Below, piece by piece: positions 5,291 to 11,482 of a stretch of DNA of 16,478 nt. Under the pieces are notes generated by a model, which ran no database searches, was not told the origin of the DNA, and worked only from the letters and a program-made list of their open reading frames with translations. Made by a program: the position numbers and the translations under genes. How positions within the stretch are numbered: position 1 is the first letter of the stretch; each line of letters opens with the position of its first letter. The stretch is from UBA1361 sp041656375 (GTDB taxonomy: Bacteria; Bacillota_I; Bacilli_A; RFN20; CAG-826), in contig CAYPGR010000015.1 in NCBI GenBank assembly GCA_964410505.1, positions 1 through 16,478 of the forward strand, given 5' to 3'.

Positions 5291-7036
5291 ATGCAAAATA
5301 TATTAGATTTTATGATTGACAATGTCCTCCTATTCCTCCTTGGTTTGCTTGGAATCATTTTTTTAGTTGGCTTGTCGATTTTAGTCCATAAAATGAATCG
5401 GAAAGATATCAAGGATGATATTACGATTATTGGTAATTTAACAACCCCTCGGATTTTTGCTCTTGATTTTATTGAAGGTCAAGTAACTTATTTTGACCGT
5501 GGTCTATATCGCGATCGAAAAGTAGGGCCGATTGCGCAATTTTATCAACAGTTCACCGCTAAAGAAGTCGAAGAGCTTGAACAGTGGGTTAACAAATTGC
5601 TTGAACCGAAGAGTGGTGCGGAACTCTCCTATAAAGTTGATGTCTTTGTCAAAAACCTTCGCCGTTCTTATGCCTCAATTTTAGAAGTGAATAAGATTGA
5701 TTATGTGCGGAAAATCATCCATCTCGAATCGTATCTTTATCGTTATCTAAAACCCAATAACCAATTGAATCTAACCATTAAGAAGAAAGAAACGATCGGT
5801 TATCTCCATGGTTCGGCGCTAACAAGGCTATATAAGAAATATGCGCATCGCGGCAAAGGTGTCTATGGAGCGATAAATATTACCTCCCTTATTCCGCGAA
5901 CCATCAATGCACCGGCTGTTGTGCCACATCTTTGGTATGAGCTCCAAAATCAGACGGCATTTTATCGGAGCAAAAACCGGATTATTCGTTTCAGTGATAA
6001 TTATACGGTTGGTATTTATATGCCGCGTTCGAGAGATGTCGCAGAGATCGTTAAAGTCATCCAAAAAATAGTCCGCCGTACAAGTGCTTATCTTGAAAAG
6101 AATGGGCATGATGATTATTCCTTAGCCTATGGTCTTGCCCAAGCTAAACACTTTAAAGACATGAAAATGTGTATTAAAACGGCGGAAGAATTAAGTGTCC
6201 ACGCCCATCGCGAACTCCGTAAAGGGTTAATCCATAATCCTAATCAAGAGGTAAAAGATCTCGATTTAAGCCTGTACCGTGATGAACTAGCAAGCATCGT
6301 CATTAAAAAAAGTGTGGAAATTTATTTCCAACCAATTGTTGATGCCCGAAATGTTGAAATTCTTGGTTATTTAACCGTCTATGCACCAACGGGATCTTTA
6401 TTTACAAAGTTTAGTGATTTAGAGACCTTTGCCCGTGAAAACAATCAAAATGAAACGCTTATGAAAATGGTCTTACGAAAGACAGCGGCAAGTTATTACA
6501 ATATGCGCCGTAATCATCGCCAACTCGTCTTTATTCCCATTAATGTGGATACGATTGCGTTCTTGTCCGAAACTTTTTCACTCCAACCCTTTGCCGCAGA
6601 TTTAAAACTTGTTTTTATGCTTGAGGAACATGATATTGGCAATAACTTCGATTCGGTTGAAGAAATGGCTAAAGAAATTAAAAAAATCAAAAAACTCGGT
6701 TACCAAGTTACCCTTATTATTAGTGATACGGAATTAACACTTCCTGATAAAATATATGGCGAAGTCGACTTCTTTATGGTGAATGACACAATTCTTAGTT
6801 ACACCGTCGGGAAAGAACGCGAACGTCTATATCTATTGGCGACGCTTGGTAAACTACTTCGTCATAAGCGACCGATTATTATTACGGATTTACCAAAGTG
6901 GAGTGAAATCGAATACTATATTCGAGCCGGAGTGGATTACATCGCCAGTGATGAAATCAGTAAAAAAGAGGTATCCCTCCAAACCATCGACAAAAAGAAA
7001 GCATTGAAAATTATTAATTTTAGTAAGAGGAAATAA
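5291..7036 (+). CDS. Membrane-anchored degenerate GGDEF-EAL-like protein
   Basis: This 581-residue protein has one N-terminal membrane helix (about 11-32) and a cytoplasmic body. Residues about 165-315 resemble a GGDEF fold, but the signature position reads RFSDNY (233-238). Residues about 335-560 resemble an EAL phosphodiesterase domain: YFQPIVDARNVEILGY (345-360) is a good match to its first motif, but EAL itself is replaced by LTV (361-363). The usual DDFG region is ISDTELTL (477-484), and the catalytic Lys is lost (VDFFMVND, 492-499). A matching Asn (418) and Glu pair (445-446) survive. It is therefore expected to be inactive as cyclase or phosphodiesterase and may bind a nucleotide, act as receptor, or be structural. 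No SD precedes ATG 5291; the predicted leader is about 11 nt. proS follows after 2 nt, so the two are co-transcribed. Fold assignment is by motif reading only. Confidence 0.7.
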   Translation: MQNILDFMIDNVLLFLLGLLGIIFLVGLSILVHKMNRKDIKDDITIIGNLTTPRIFALDFIEGQVTYFDRGLYRDRKVGPIAQFYQQFTAKEVEELEQWVNKLLEPKSGAELSYKVDVFVKNLRRSYASILEVNKIDYVRKIIHLESYLYRYLKPNNQLNLTIKKKETIGYLHGSALTRLYKKYAHRGKGVYGAINITSLIPRTINAPAVVPHLWYELQNQTAFYRSKNRIIRFSDNYTVGIYMPRSRDVAEIVKVIQKIVRRTSAYLEKNGHDDYSLAYGLAQAKHFKDMKMCIKTAEELSVHAHRELRKGLIHNPNQEVKDLDLSLYRDELASIVIKKSVEIYFQPIVDARNVEILGYLTVYAPTGSLFTKFSDLETFARENNQNETLMKMVLRKTAASYYNMRRNHRQLVFIPINVDTIAFLSETFSLQPFAADLKLVFMLEEHDIGNNFDSVEEMAKEIKKIKKLGYQVTLIISDTELTLPDKIYGEVDFFMVNDTILSYTVGKERERLYLLATLGKLLRHKRPIIITDLPKWSEIEYYIRAGVDYIASDEISKKEVSLQTIDKKKALKIINFSKRK

Positions 7037-7038
7037 AG

Positions 7039-8472
7039 ATGAACAAAATAAAAAATGAAGCGATTACTACGCAAAGTCAAGATTTCGCCCAATGGTATAC
7101 TGACGTCTGCCGAAAAGCAGAATTAATGGATTATAGTGATGTCAAAGGGTTTATTATCTATCGCCCTTATGGTTACGCAATTTGGGAAAATATTCAAAAA
7201 TACCTTGACGGTAAGTTTAAAGAAAAAGGTCACGAAAATGTTTATATGCCGCTTGTCATTCCGACGAGTCTTTTTCAAAAAGAAAAGGACCATATTGAAG
7301 GCTTTGCGCCTGAAACTTTAATCGCAACGATTGGGGGAAGTCAAAAATTAGAAGACCCGCTCATTATTCGGCCAACAAGTGAAGTGCTCTTTTGTGATCA
7401 CTTTGCAAAGATCGTAAGTTCCCATCGTGATTTACCGAAATTATATAACCAATGGTGCTCAGTTGTACGTTGGGAAAAAACAACCCGTCCCTTCTTACGT
7501 GGATCTGAATTCTTATGGCAAGAAGGCCATACTATTCATGAAAGCGAAGTCGAAGCGCGCACCCACGCGCTTGATATGTTAAAAGTGTATGAGACGATGG
7601 GAAAAGACATCCTTGCGATTCCTTTTTTAACCGGAACCAAAACCGAAAAAGAAAAATTTGCAGGGGCAGAACAAACCTTTACGATCGAAGCGCTGATGCC
7701 AGACGGGAAAGCCCTACAAAGCGGTACTACCCATTATTTTGGTCAAGGTTTTGCTAAAGTCTTTAACATTCAATTCCAAGATAAAAATAATACCCTTCAA
7801 TATGTCCATCAAACAAGTTTTGGTGTCTCGACGCGTCTTATTGGGAGTGTAATCATGGCGCATGGTGATGACAATGGACTTAATTTACCACCGCGTATTG
7901 CCCCCATTCAAGTTGTCATTATCCCTATTCAACCAAATCAACCAGGGGTCTTACAAAAAGCCGCTGAAATTGAAAACCGACTCAAAGCGATTGGCCTCCG
8001 CGTCAAACTCGACAAGAGTGATAAAACCCCAGGCTGGAAGTTTGCCGAATATGAAATGAAAGGTATTCCGTTACGTTTAGAAATTGGCCCAAGAGATTTA
8101 AAAGCGGGCATGATTAGCGGTGCATTTCGTTTTAATCACGCTAAATTTAGTCTCGAAGATAGTGCACTAGAAAAAGAAACATTACTGATGCTTGACGATA
8201 TTCATGATGCCATGTACCAAAGAGCCCTTACCTATTTACTCGATCATACGACTGAAGTCAAGACGATGGAAGAATTAGATCATGTCCTTAATGTTAAATT
8301 AGGCTATGCCAAAATGATGTGGAGCGGGGACCAAAAAGATCTTGATTTAATCAAAGAAAAGTTCCAAGCAACCGCCCGTGCTTTACCGTTTAATCAAACC
8401 CCTTTTGCCGCCACATGTCTTGTGAGCGGTAAACCTGCAAAATATGTTGTCATAATTGCTCGGGCCTACTAA
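7039..8472 (+). CDS. proS: Prolyl-tRNA synthetase, archaeal/eukaryotic-type
   Basis: It charges tRNA-Pro with proline in the cytoplasm. At 477 residues it lacks the roughly 180-residue editing insertion of the long bacterial type and follows the short archaeal/eukaryotic-type architecture. Class II motifs are clear: motif 1 around YRPYGYAIWENIQ (41-53), the RPTSE loop (111-115), motif 2 RWEKTTRPFLRGSEFLWQEG (144-163), and motif 3 with GSVIMAHGDDNGLNLPPRIAP (269-289 region). An anticodon-binding domain starts at about 290 (IQVVIIPIQ). The C-terminus ends in the family-typical ARAY with terminal Tyr. The zinc-binding Cys cluster known from archaeal members is not seen; only one Cys remains in the C-terminal tail. 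The SD AGAGGAAA precedes the ATG, which is 2 nt after the GGDEF-EAL-like gene. No T-box precedes it. Confidence 0.96.
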   Translation: MNKIKNEAITTQSQDFAQWYTDVCRKAELMDYSDVKGFIIYRPYGYAIWENIQKYLDGKFKEKGHENVYMPLVIPTSLFQKEKDHIEGFAPETLIATIGGSQKLEDPLIIRPTSEVLFCDHFAKIVSSHRDLPKLYNQWCSVVRWEKTTRPFLRGSEFLWQEGHTIHESEVEARTHALDMLKVYETMGKDILAIPFLTGTKTEKEKFAGAEQTFTIEALMPDGKALQSGTTHYFGQGFAKVFNIQFQDKNNTLQYVHQTSFGVSTRLIGSVIMAHGDDNGLNLPPRIAPIQVVIIPIQPNQPGVLQKAAEIENRLKAIGLRVKLDKSDKTPGWKFAEYEMKGIPLRLEIGPRDLKAGMISGAFRFNHAKFSLEDSALEKETLLMLDDIHDAMYQRALTYLLDHTTEVKTMEELDHVLNVKLGYAKMMWSGDQKDLDLIKEKFQATARALPFNQTPFAATCLVSGKPAKYVVIIARAY

Positions 8473-8480
8473 TTTATTCG

Positions 8481-8509
8481 TTTACAAAAATAACGGCTTA
8501 TGCTATTAT
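8481..8509 (+). promoter_or_regulatory. Promoter of tRNA-Ser(GCU)
   Basis: TTTACA (8481-8486), 17-bp spacer and TATTAT (8504-8509), the latter extended by TGC at 8501-8503. The predicted start near 8516 is 4 nt before the tRNA. Confidence 0.75.
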
Positions 8510-8519
8510 TTACCAAGAC

Positions 8520-8610
8520 GGAGTAGTACCCAAGTTGGTGAAGGGGCTTCCCTGCTAAGGAAGTAGGTCGGGTAACTGGCGCGTGAGTTCGAGTCTCACC
8601 TACTCCGCCA
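8520..8610 (+). tRNA. tRNA-Ser(GCU)
   Basis: A class II tRNA of 91 nt. Acceptor GGAGTAG pairs with CTACTCC, anticodon stem CTTCC/GGAAG encloses CTGCTAA (anticodon GCT), long variable arm, T-stem GTGAG/CTCAC, discriminator G and encoded CCA. It borders the accessory island and is the likely integration target of the element whose integrase remnant follows. Confidence 0.96.
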
Positions 8611-8621
8611 TGATTAAAAAT

Positions 8622-8648
8622 AACCGTATTATATGCGGTTTTTTTTAT
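8622..8648 (+). terminator. Rho-independent terminator of tRNA-Ser(GCU)
   Basis: An 8-bp stem AACCGTAT/ATGCGGTT with a 3-nt loop is followed by eight T residues. Confidence 0.9.
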
Positions 8649-8951
8649 TTTGTTTGCATGTATTTGGCCCGCACGAACGATAAAATATATTAAAAATCAC
8701 TTATCTCTATTGATTTCGAATCAGCGATTTGATTGGTCCGAAGTTTTTTATACAGTAGTTATTCCTTCGTGAATATCTCATTTCACGAAACTCACATTTG
8801 TTTCTTGAACGTTTTTGATTCTTTTATTAATGAAGCAATATGACTATGTCCAATATAATGTGGAGTAACATTCATATTACTTCTTTATTATATTTATAAA
8901 TTTACCACCTTAAAGTCATTTCGGTTATAGGTTCATCATTGGTTTAATTTA
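8649..8951. other. Gene-free gap holding inverted repeats and integrase remnants
   Basis: No intact reading frame is present. There is an 8-bp inverted repeat TTCGTGAA/TTCACGAA (8766-8773 and 8782-8789). A hairpin AATGT/ACATT lies at 8857-8872, inside the outer pair AATATG/CATATT (8837-8842 and 8873-8878). A small hairpin TGATT-TCG-AATCA lies at 8711-8723. The right-hand half codes, on the minus strand, for tyrosine recombinase fragments described separately. Confidence 0.7.
8781..8943 (-). pseudogene. Remnant of a tyrosine recombinase/integrase (C-terminal catalytic region)
   Basis: Reading the minus strand across three frames gives, in order, TNDEPITEMTLRW (8905-8943), then IYKYNKEV after a stop, then NVTPHYIGHSHIASLIKES (from about 8872), then IKNVQETNVSFVK (8781-8819). 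These follow the known order of phage-type integrases: a GEPI...TxxRW segment, the ITPHxLRHTHASLLI box, then the IKxVQERLGHxxVSxT box. The Arg of the LRH box is replaced (IGH) and the RLGH core is missing, so the gene is dead by stops, frameshifts and a small deletion. The first two thirds of a normal integrase are absent. The reading direction is toward tRNA-Ser(GCU), the usual arrangement for an element integrated at a tRNA 3' end. Identification is by motif reading only and needs a profile search. Confidence 0.55.
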
Positions 8952-9209
8952 GTGAAAATTAAATGTACTTATTATGTGGATAAACGCTGCATGAAGGTTG
9001 CTAAACCAGTCGTGCTCTATAAAGGCATTGTTAAGTCTTCTAAAGTCAAGAAGAGGATTGGGCTGCCCTGGTATTCAGTGAACATCATCCTCGCGCCTGG
9101 AATCATTGTTAAACACTTCTTATCTGATCCGGAAATGAATTACGTGCAACATGAAAAAAACGCAAAATTAAACGCGGAATTTATTATTCAGGAAGTGGAA
9201 GAAACATGA
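8952..9209 (+). CDS. Hypothetical 85-aa protein, first gene of island cluster
   Basis: I do not recognise this protein. It is soluble-looking and mixed-charge. It has two Cys near the N-terminus (5 and 13), a basic stretch KSSKVKKR (28-35), a hydrophobic strand-like segment PWYSVNIILAPGIIV (39-53), and a charged helical C-terminus rich in Glu (HEKNAKLNAEFIIQEVEET). The frame begins with GTG at 8952 and has no SD; a stop at 8928 rules out a longer form. A later ATG at 8991 has no clear SD either, so the start is uncertain and the gene could be 5'-truncated. Its stop overlaps the next start as ATGA (9206-9209), which indicates translational coupling. Base composition and position place it in the accessory island. 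Confidence 0.55.
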   Translation: MKIKCTYYVDKRCMKVAKPVVLYKGIVKSSKVKKRIGLPWYSVNIILAPGIIVKHFLSDPEMNYVQHEKNAKLNAEFIIQEVEET

Positions 9210-9355
9210 GCGATCATGATATCAAATCACGCAAGCTTAAACTTGCTGGAAAATGGACATACATAGGCATAGGGGCTGCAATTATTGCCGCCTTCTGGAT
9301 ATTGTTCACTTGGCTTAATATTTCGTTCAAATGGGTCGAAATACTACCTTTCTAA
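9206..9355 (+). CDS. Small 49-aa single-helix membrane protein
   Basis: This short frame starts at an ATG that overlaps the stop of the 85-aa gene (ATGA) and ends with TAA at 9353-9355. The N-terminus is charged and basic (MSDHDIKSRKLKLAGKW). It is followed by one hydrophobic segment, about residues 18-40, containing GIGAAIIAAFWILFTWLNI, and a short tail WVEILPF. By the positive-inside rule the N-terminus would face the cytoplasm. There is a purine-rich GGAAGTGGAAG just upstream. The next gene begins 11 nt later, so the three genes form a compact cluster. No family is recognised. The one-helix size would fit a small accessory membrane peptide, for instance a toxin-like or anchoring component, but that is speculation. 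Confidence 0.55.
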   Translation: MSDHDIKSRKLKLAGKWTYIGIGAAIIAAFWILFTWLNISFKWVEILPF

Positions 9356-9366
9356 AGTGAGGGATT

Positions 9367-9804
9367 ATGAAAAAGAAAAATAAAAATGTTTCCAAAAAGA
9401 TTAAAAACGGTACGACCCTGCAAACAAGGGATGAATATCTTGGTAATTCTAAATATATAAAAAAAGAACATCCAAGTAAGAATGATTTATATCGTAAAGT
9501 TGTTGTGGTTGATTCAAACAAAAATGATGAACTCGCCATTGTTAAATTAACAACCAAAGGTGGACACGGATTGCCAAATTATAAAAAAGGCAAATCTACT
9601 TATAAAGCGTTTGTTGAAACGGAGTCCAACGGCAAAAAAATTATAGTCGACAATAATAGATTTGTTAAAAATAAAACTAATGATCACCTTTCAAAAGAAG
9701 ATGTTGTTGAAATCAAAAAGAATGTCTTTAAGAATTCTAAGTCTTCTAAACTGAACCGGAAAAAAATTAGGGTTCTCAAAGGAAGAAAAAAAGGAACAAC
9801 ATAA
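9367..9804 (+). CDS. Hypothetical 145-aa highly basic protein
   Basis: The protein is extremely Lys-rich, especially residues 1-35 and 118-145, which are likely disordered nucleic-acid-binding tails. The central part, about 40-120, looks folded: LYRKVVVVDSNKNDELAIVK (41-60) suggests two beta-strands. A Gly/Lys segment follows (GGHGLPNYKKGKSTYKAFVE, 65-84), then a helix-like SKEDVVEIKKNVFKN (109-123). The strand pattern is loosely reminiscent of PemK/MazF-like or other small beta-barrel proteins, but no catalytic signature is identified and I treat the family as unknown. The SD-like GTGAGGG lies 3 nt before the ATG, rather close. It is the third gene of the cluster with the 85-aa and 49-aa proteins. 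Its stop codon lies inside the first of three consecutive hairpins. Confidence 0.65.
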   Translation: MKKKNKNVSKKIKNGTTLQTRDEYLGNSKYIKKEHPSKNDLYRKVVVVDSNKNDELAIVKLTTKGGHGLPNYKKGKSTYKAFVETESNGKKIIVDNNRFVKNKTNDHLSKEDVVEIKKNVFKNSKSSKLNRKKIRVLKGRKKGTT

Positions 9805-9864
9805 ATGCTGTTCCATACCTCCCACGAATAACCAATTCGTGGACTACTGAAGTGGTTAGCTTCA
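9793..9864 (+). ncRNA. Candidate structured RNA: three consecutive hairpins with complementary loops
   Basis: Hairpin 1 is GGAACA/TGTTCC (9793-9798, 9809-9814). Hairpin 2 is a perfect 8-bp CCACGAAT/ATTCGTGG (9822-9829, 9835-9842) with loop AACCA. Hairpin 3 is TGAAG/CTTCA (9848-9852, 9860-9864) with loop TGGTTAG. Loop AACCA is the exact complement of TGGTT in loop 3, so the two could kiss. Alternatively AACCAATTC (9830-9838) can pair with GAAGTGGTT (9849-9857 region) with one mismatch, which excludes hairpin 2. No T-run follows, so it is not an ordinary terminator. It may be a switchable leader for the next small gene or a stable 3' end for the cluster. Confidence 0.45.
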
Positions 9865-9904
9865 TCAAGTACATTTAATCAAGTAATAAACAAATTGTCA
9901 AGTA
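9865..9904 (+). repeat. Three copies of TCAAGTA before the 64-aa gene
   Basis: TCAAGTA occurs at 9865-9871, 9879-9885 and 9898-9904, the last one running into the SD of the next gene. Such spaced direct repeats may be a binding site or a slippage product. Confidence 0.35.
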
Positions 9905-9917
9905 GGAGGAAAAAACT

Positions 9918-10112
9918 ATGACAAAAGCGGTTATAAAAACAGGAAAAAAACCGGTGAAGAAAGCAACCATGAAAAGGACACCAAGAAAACCACTATACGT
10001 CTATGATGGCATGTCTGCTGATTATATCGGCAAGTTCAAGTCTGGACTCAAGAAGGACGTTAATGCATGCTCCAGCGCCTTTAAAAAGTGGAAAGAAGGA
10101 TCCAAATGTTAA
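9918..10112 (+). CDS. Hypothetical Lys-rich 64-aa protein, possibly frameshifted
   Basis: A very strong SD, TAGGAGG, lies 8 nt before the ATG, the best in the island, so translation is likely. The protein starts with a Lys/Thr-rich segment (MTKAVIKTGKKPVKK) like histone-type or phage DNA-binding tails. It then has a more structured part, PLYVYDGMSADYIGKFKSGL (25-44), with a WKEGSKC end. The frame stops at 10110-10112. The +1 frame stays open beyond it to 10200 and reads as plausible protein (NLVYPKSLNRKDIDTYNQ and onward), with no SD or start of its own. The original product may therefore have been about 95 residues, and a single frameshift near 10086-10110 may have split it. The family is unknown. 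Confidence 0.5.
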   Translation: MTKAVIKTGKKPVKKATMKRTPRKPLYVYDGMSADYIGKFKSGLKKDVNACSSAFKKWKEGSKC

Positions 10113-10200
10113 TCTCGTTTATCCCAAAAGTTTAAATCGAAAAGACATTGATACATATAACCAGAAGCTAGATAAACACCGCATTAAAGTGAGGAATTAA
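10105..10200 (+). pseudogene. Out-of-frame continuation of the 64-aa gene
   Basis: The +1 frame from 10105 to the TAA at 10198-10200 encodes about 31 charged, protein-like residues ending in LDKHRIKVRN. It has no start codon with an SD; its only upstream ATGs lie inside the 64-aa gene and give a poor, Ser/Leu-rich sequence. The simplest reading is a 3' part cut off by a frameshift; programmed shifting is possible but not shown. Confidence 0.35.
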
Positions 10201-10202
10201 TC

Positions 10203-10256
10203 ATGCCTGGACAAGGTGCATTCCTACAAATAGAGAGTATTGTTATCAAAACTTAA
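10203..10256 (+). other. 17-codon frame with SD, probably a gene remnant
   Basis: ATG 10203 is preceded by TGAGGA at good spacing and encodes MPGQGAFLQIESIVIKT before TAA. It follows the previous frame by 2 nt. It may be the start of a gene that has been truncated; no similarity is recognised. Confidence 0.25.
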
Positions 10257-10640
10257 CTTGTGAGTTTAATTCTATCGCTACCGTTACCTTCTTTCTGTTA
10301 GAAATCTAGAAGATTTAGAGCAAGTAAACAAAAAAATATTTAGTGCCCGGAGGATAAGAAAATGGCAAAGAAAATGATAGGCAAAAAAAGAAATCGACAA
10401 TTATAGCAATTCTTAATGGCCTGTCTCTTGTACAATAATGAGGTGAACATAGGGTACTTCGTATGATGAAATAAAGAATGACTTAAGTTGATCAAAATAT
10501 TTTAGATGGTTCTAAGCCGTTATTGTAAAATATGGAGCTGGTATGAAGGAATAAGGACTTTCATAACATAACGATTATTCATAGAAAATGATGTTCTATT
10601 AAGAAAATTATAAAATAACCCTTAAATTGCATATTTTACT
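10257..10640. other. Gene-poor, probably decayed end of the island
   Basis: No reading frame of useful length is found on either strand. At 10349-10353 a strong SD (GGAGG) precedes an ATG at 10362 with a 14-codon Lys-rich frame, MAKKMIGKKRNRQL, ending at 10406. Its upstream context (CAAGTAA...ACAAA...GGAGG) resembles that of the 64-aa gene, so it could be a truncated second copy. From 10407 onward I see nothing recognisable. Confidence 0.4.
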
Positions 10641-10670
10641 TTGTAAAAGCAGCTTTTTTCATGCTAAACT
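10641..10670 (+). promoter_or_regulatory. Promoter of cdaA-glmM
   Basis: TTGTAA (10641-10646), 18-bp spacer and TAAACT (10665-10670), the latter extended by TGC at 10662-10664. The predicted start is near 10677, giving a leader of about 23 nt. Confidence 0.6.
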
Positions 10671-10699
10671 ATTAGTACATTAGCAAGGAAACCGATATT

Positions 10700-11470
10700 A
10701 TGAATTTTTTAGCGTCCCTCACCCCTGTGCAAATTGACCTGATTCAATTGATTATTATTGCGCTTGTTCTGATCACGATTGATGTTTTTCTTTTATTTAC
10801 ACTCAAACGAATTTTTCCTAAAATGATGATTCTTGCAACCACAGTTGCGATCCTTGTTGCAGGTGTGCTCAGACTTCCTTATCTCTTCTATGTTTTAATG
10901 ATGGTCTATTTTTTCGGAGTGGTTACCTTCTTATTTGGTAATATTGCTGAATATCGGTGGTTAATTTCTAATAGTGCTTCACCGAAGGATCGCCGTGCAA
11001 AACGGACCTTTCGTAAAATATTTGATCAAGAAGAACTTGCAAACCAACTTGTTTCTGCCGTCTTAAACTTATCAAAGACAAAAATGGGAGCGCTAATTAC
11101 GATTGAACGTTCCAATCAATTAACGGATTTGCTCAAAAACGGCACTATGATTAATGCCCCGGTGAGTGCGGCTCTTTTAACGACCATCTTTTATAAAGGT
11201 ACCACGCTTCATGATGGTGCAGTTGTGATTCGGGATGACGCTATTTTGGCGGCGAGTGTTTACTTTACCCCTTCAACAAAACCATTAGCAGGTAAAGTTG
11301 GTTCACGCCATCGGGCAGCGCTTGGGATCAGTGAGGTAAGTGATTCAGTGACGATTGTTGTGAGTGAGGAAACAGGCCGTATCTCCATTGCGTATAAAGG
11401 CAGTTTACAGCCCGTTAATCCGGATGACTTCCGTAAAGTTATAATTGATTATCTATTTGCTAAATATTAA
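10700..11470 (+). CDS. cdaA: Membrane diadenylate cyclase (c-di-AMP synthase)
   Basis: It condenses two ATP into c-di-AMP, the messenger that controls potassium, osmolyte and cell-wall homeostasis in Gram-positives. The 256 residues have three N-terminal membrane helices (about 12-36, 41-58 and 62-82) followed by the DAC/DisA_N domain (about 100-245). The catalytic motifs are intact: GTTLHDGAVV with DGA at 172-174 and GSRHRAALGISE with RHR at 203-205. The SD AAGGA lies 10 nt before the ATG. glmM follows after 12 nt. In most Bacillota a gene for the regulator CdaR (YbbR repeats) lies between them; here it is missing, so control may come from GlmM, a known CdaA-binding partner, or from elsewhere. 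Confidence 0.96.
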   Translation: MNFLASLTPVQIDLIQLIIIALVLITIDVFLLFTLKRIFPKMMILATTVAILVAGVLRLPYLFYVLMMVYFFGVVTFLFGNIAEYRWLISNSASPKDRRAKRTFRKIFDQEELANQLVSAVLNLSKTKMGALITIERSNQLTDLLKNGTMINAPVSAALLTTIFYKGTTLHDGAVVIRDDAILAASVYFTPSTKPLAGKVGSRHRAALGISEVSDSVTIVVSEETGRISIAYKGSLQPVNPDDFRKVIIDYLFAKY

Positions 11471-11482
11471 AAGGATACATAT

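Noticed and set aside
5044..5412. Minus-strand 122-codon frame across tRNA-Ser(CGA)
   Set aside because: It translates the tRNA itself and overlaps the start of the GGDEF-EAL-like gene in antisense; the peptide is the usual artefact of tRNA translation.
9327..9557. Minus-strand 76-codon frame opposite the 145-aa gene
   Set aside because: Its Phe/Leu-rich composition is the antisense of a Lys-rich coding strand, and it has no SD.
9822..9864. Hammerhead-type self-cleaving ribozyme
   Set aside because: The hairpins lack the CUGAUGA and GAAA core sequences of a hammerhead.
10003..10104. First half of the plus-strand frame 10003-10200
   Set aside because: It overlaps the well-initiated 64-aa gene in another frame and has no SD; only the part beyond 10105 looks protein-like.
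8591..10690. Direct repeat of the tRNA-Ser(GCU) 3' end as an attachment-site copy at the far end of the island
   Set aside because: I looked for repeats of the last 10-20 tRNA bases up to the cdaA promoter and found none by eye; the far end may have been lost.
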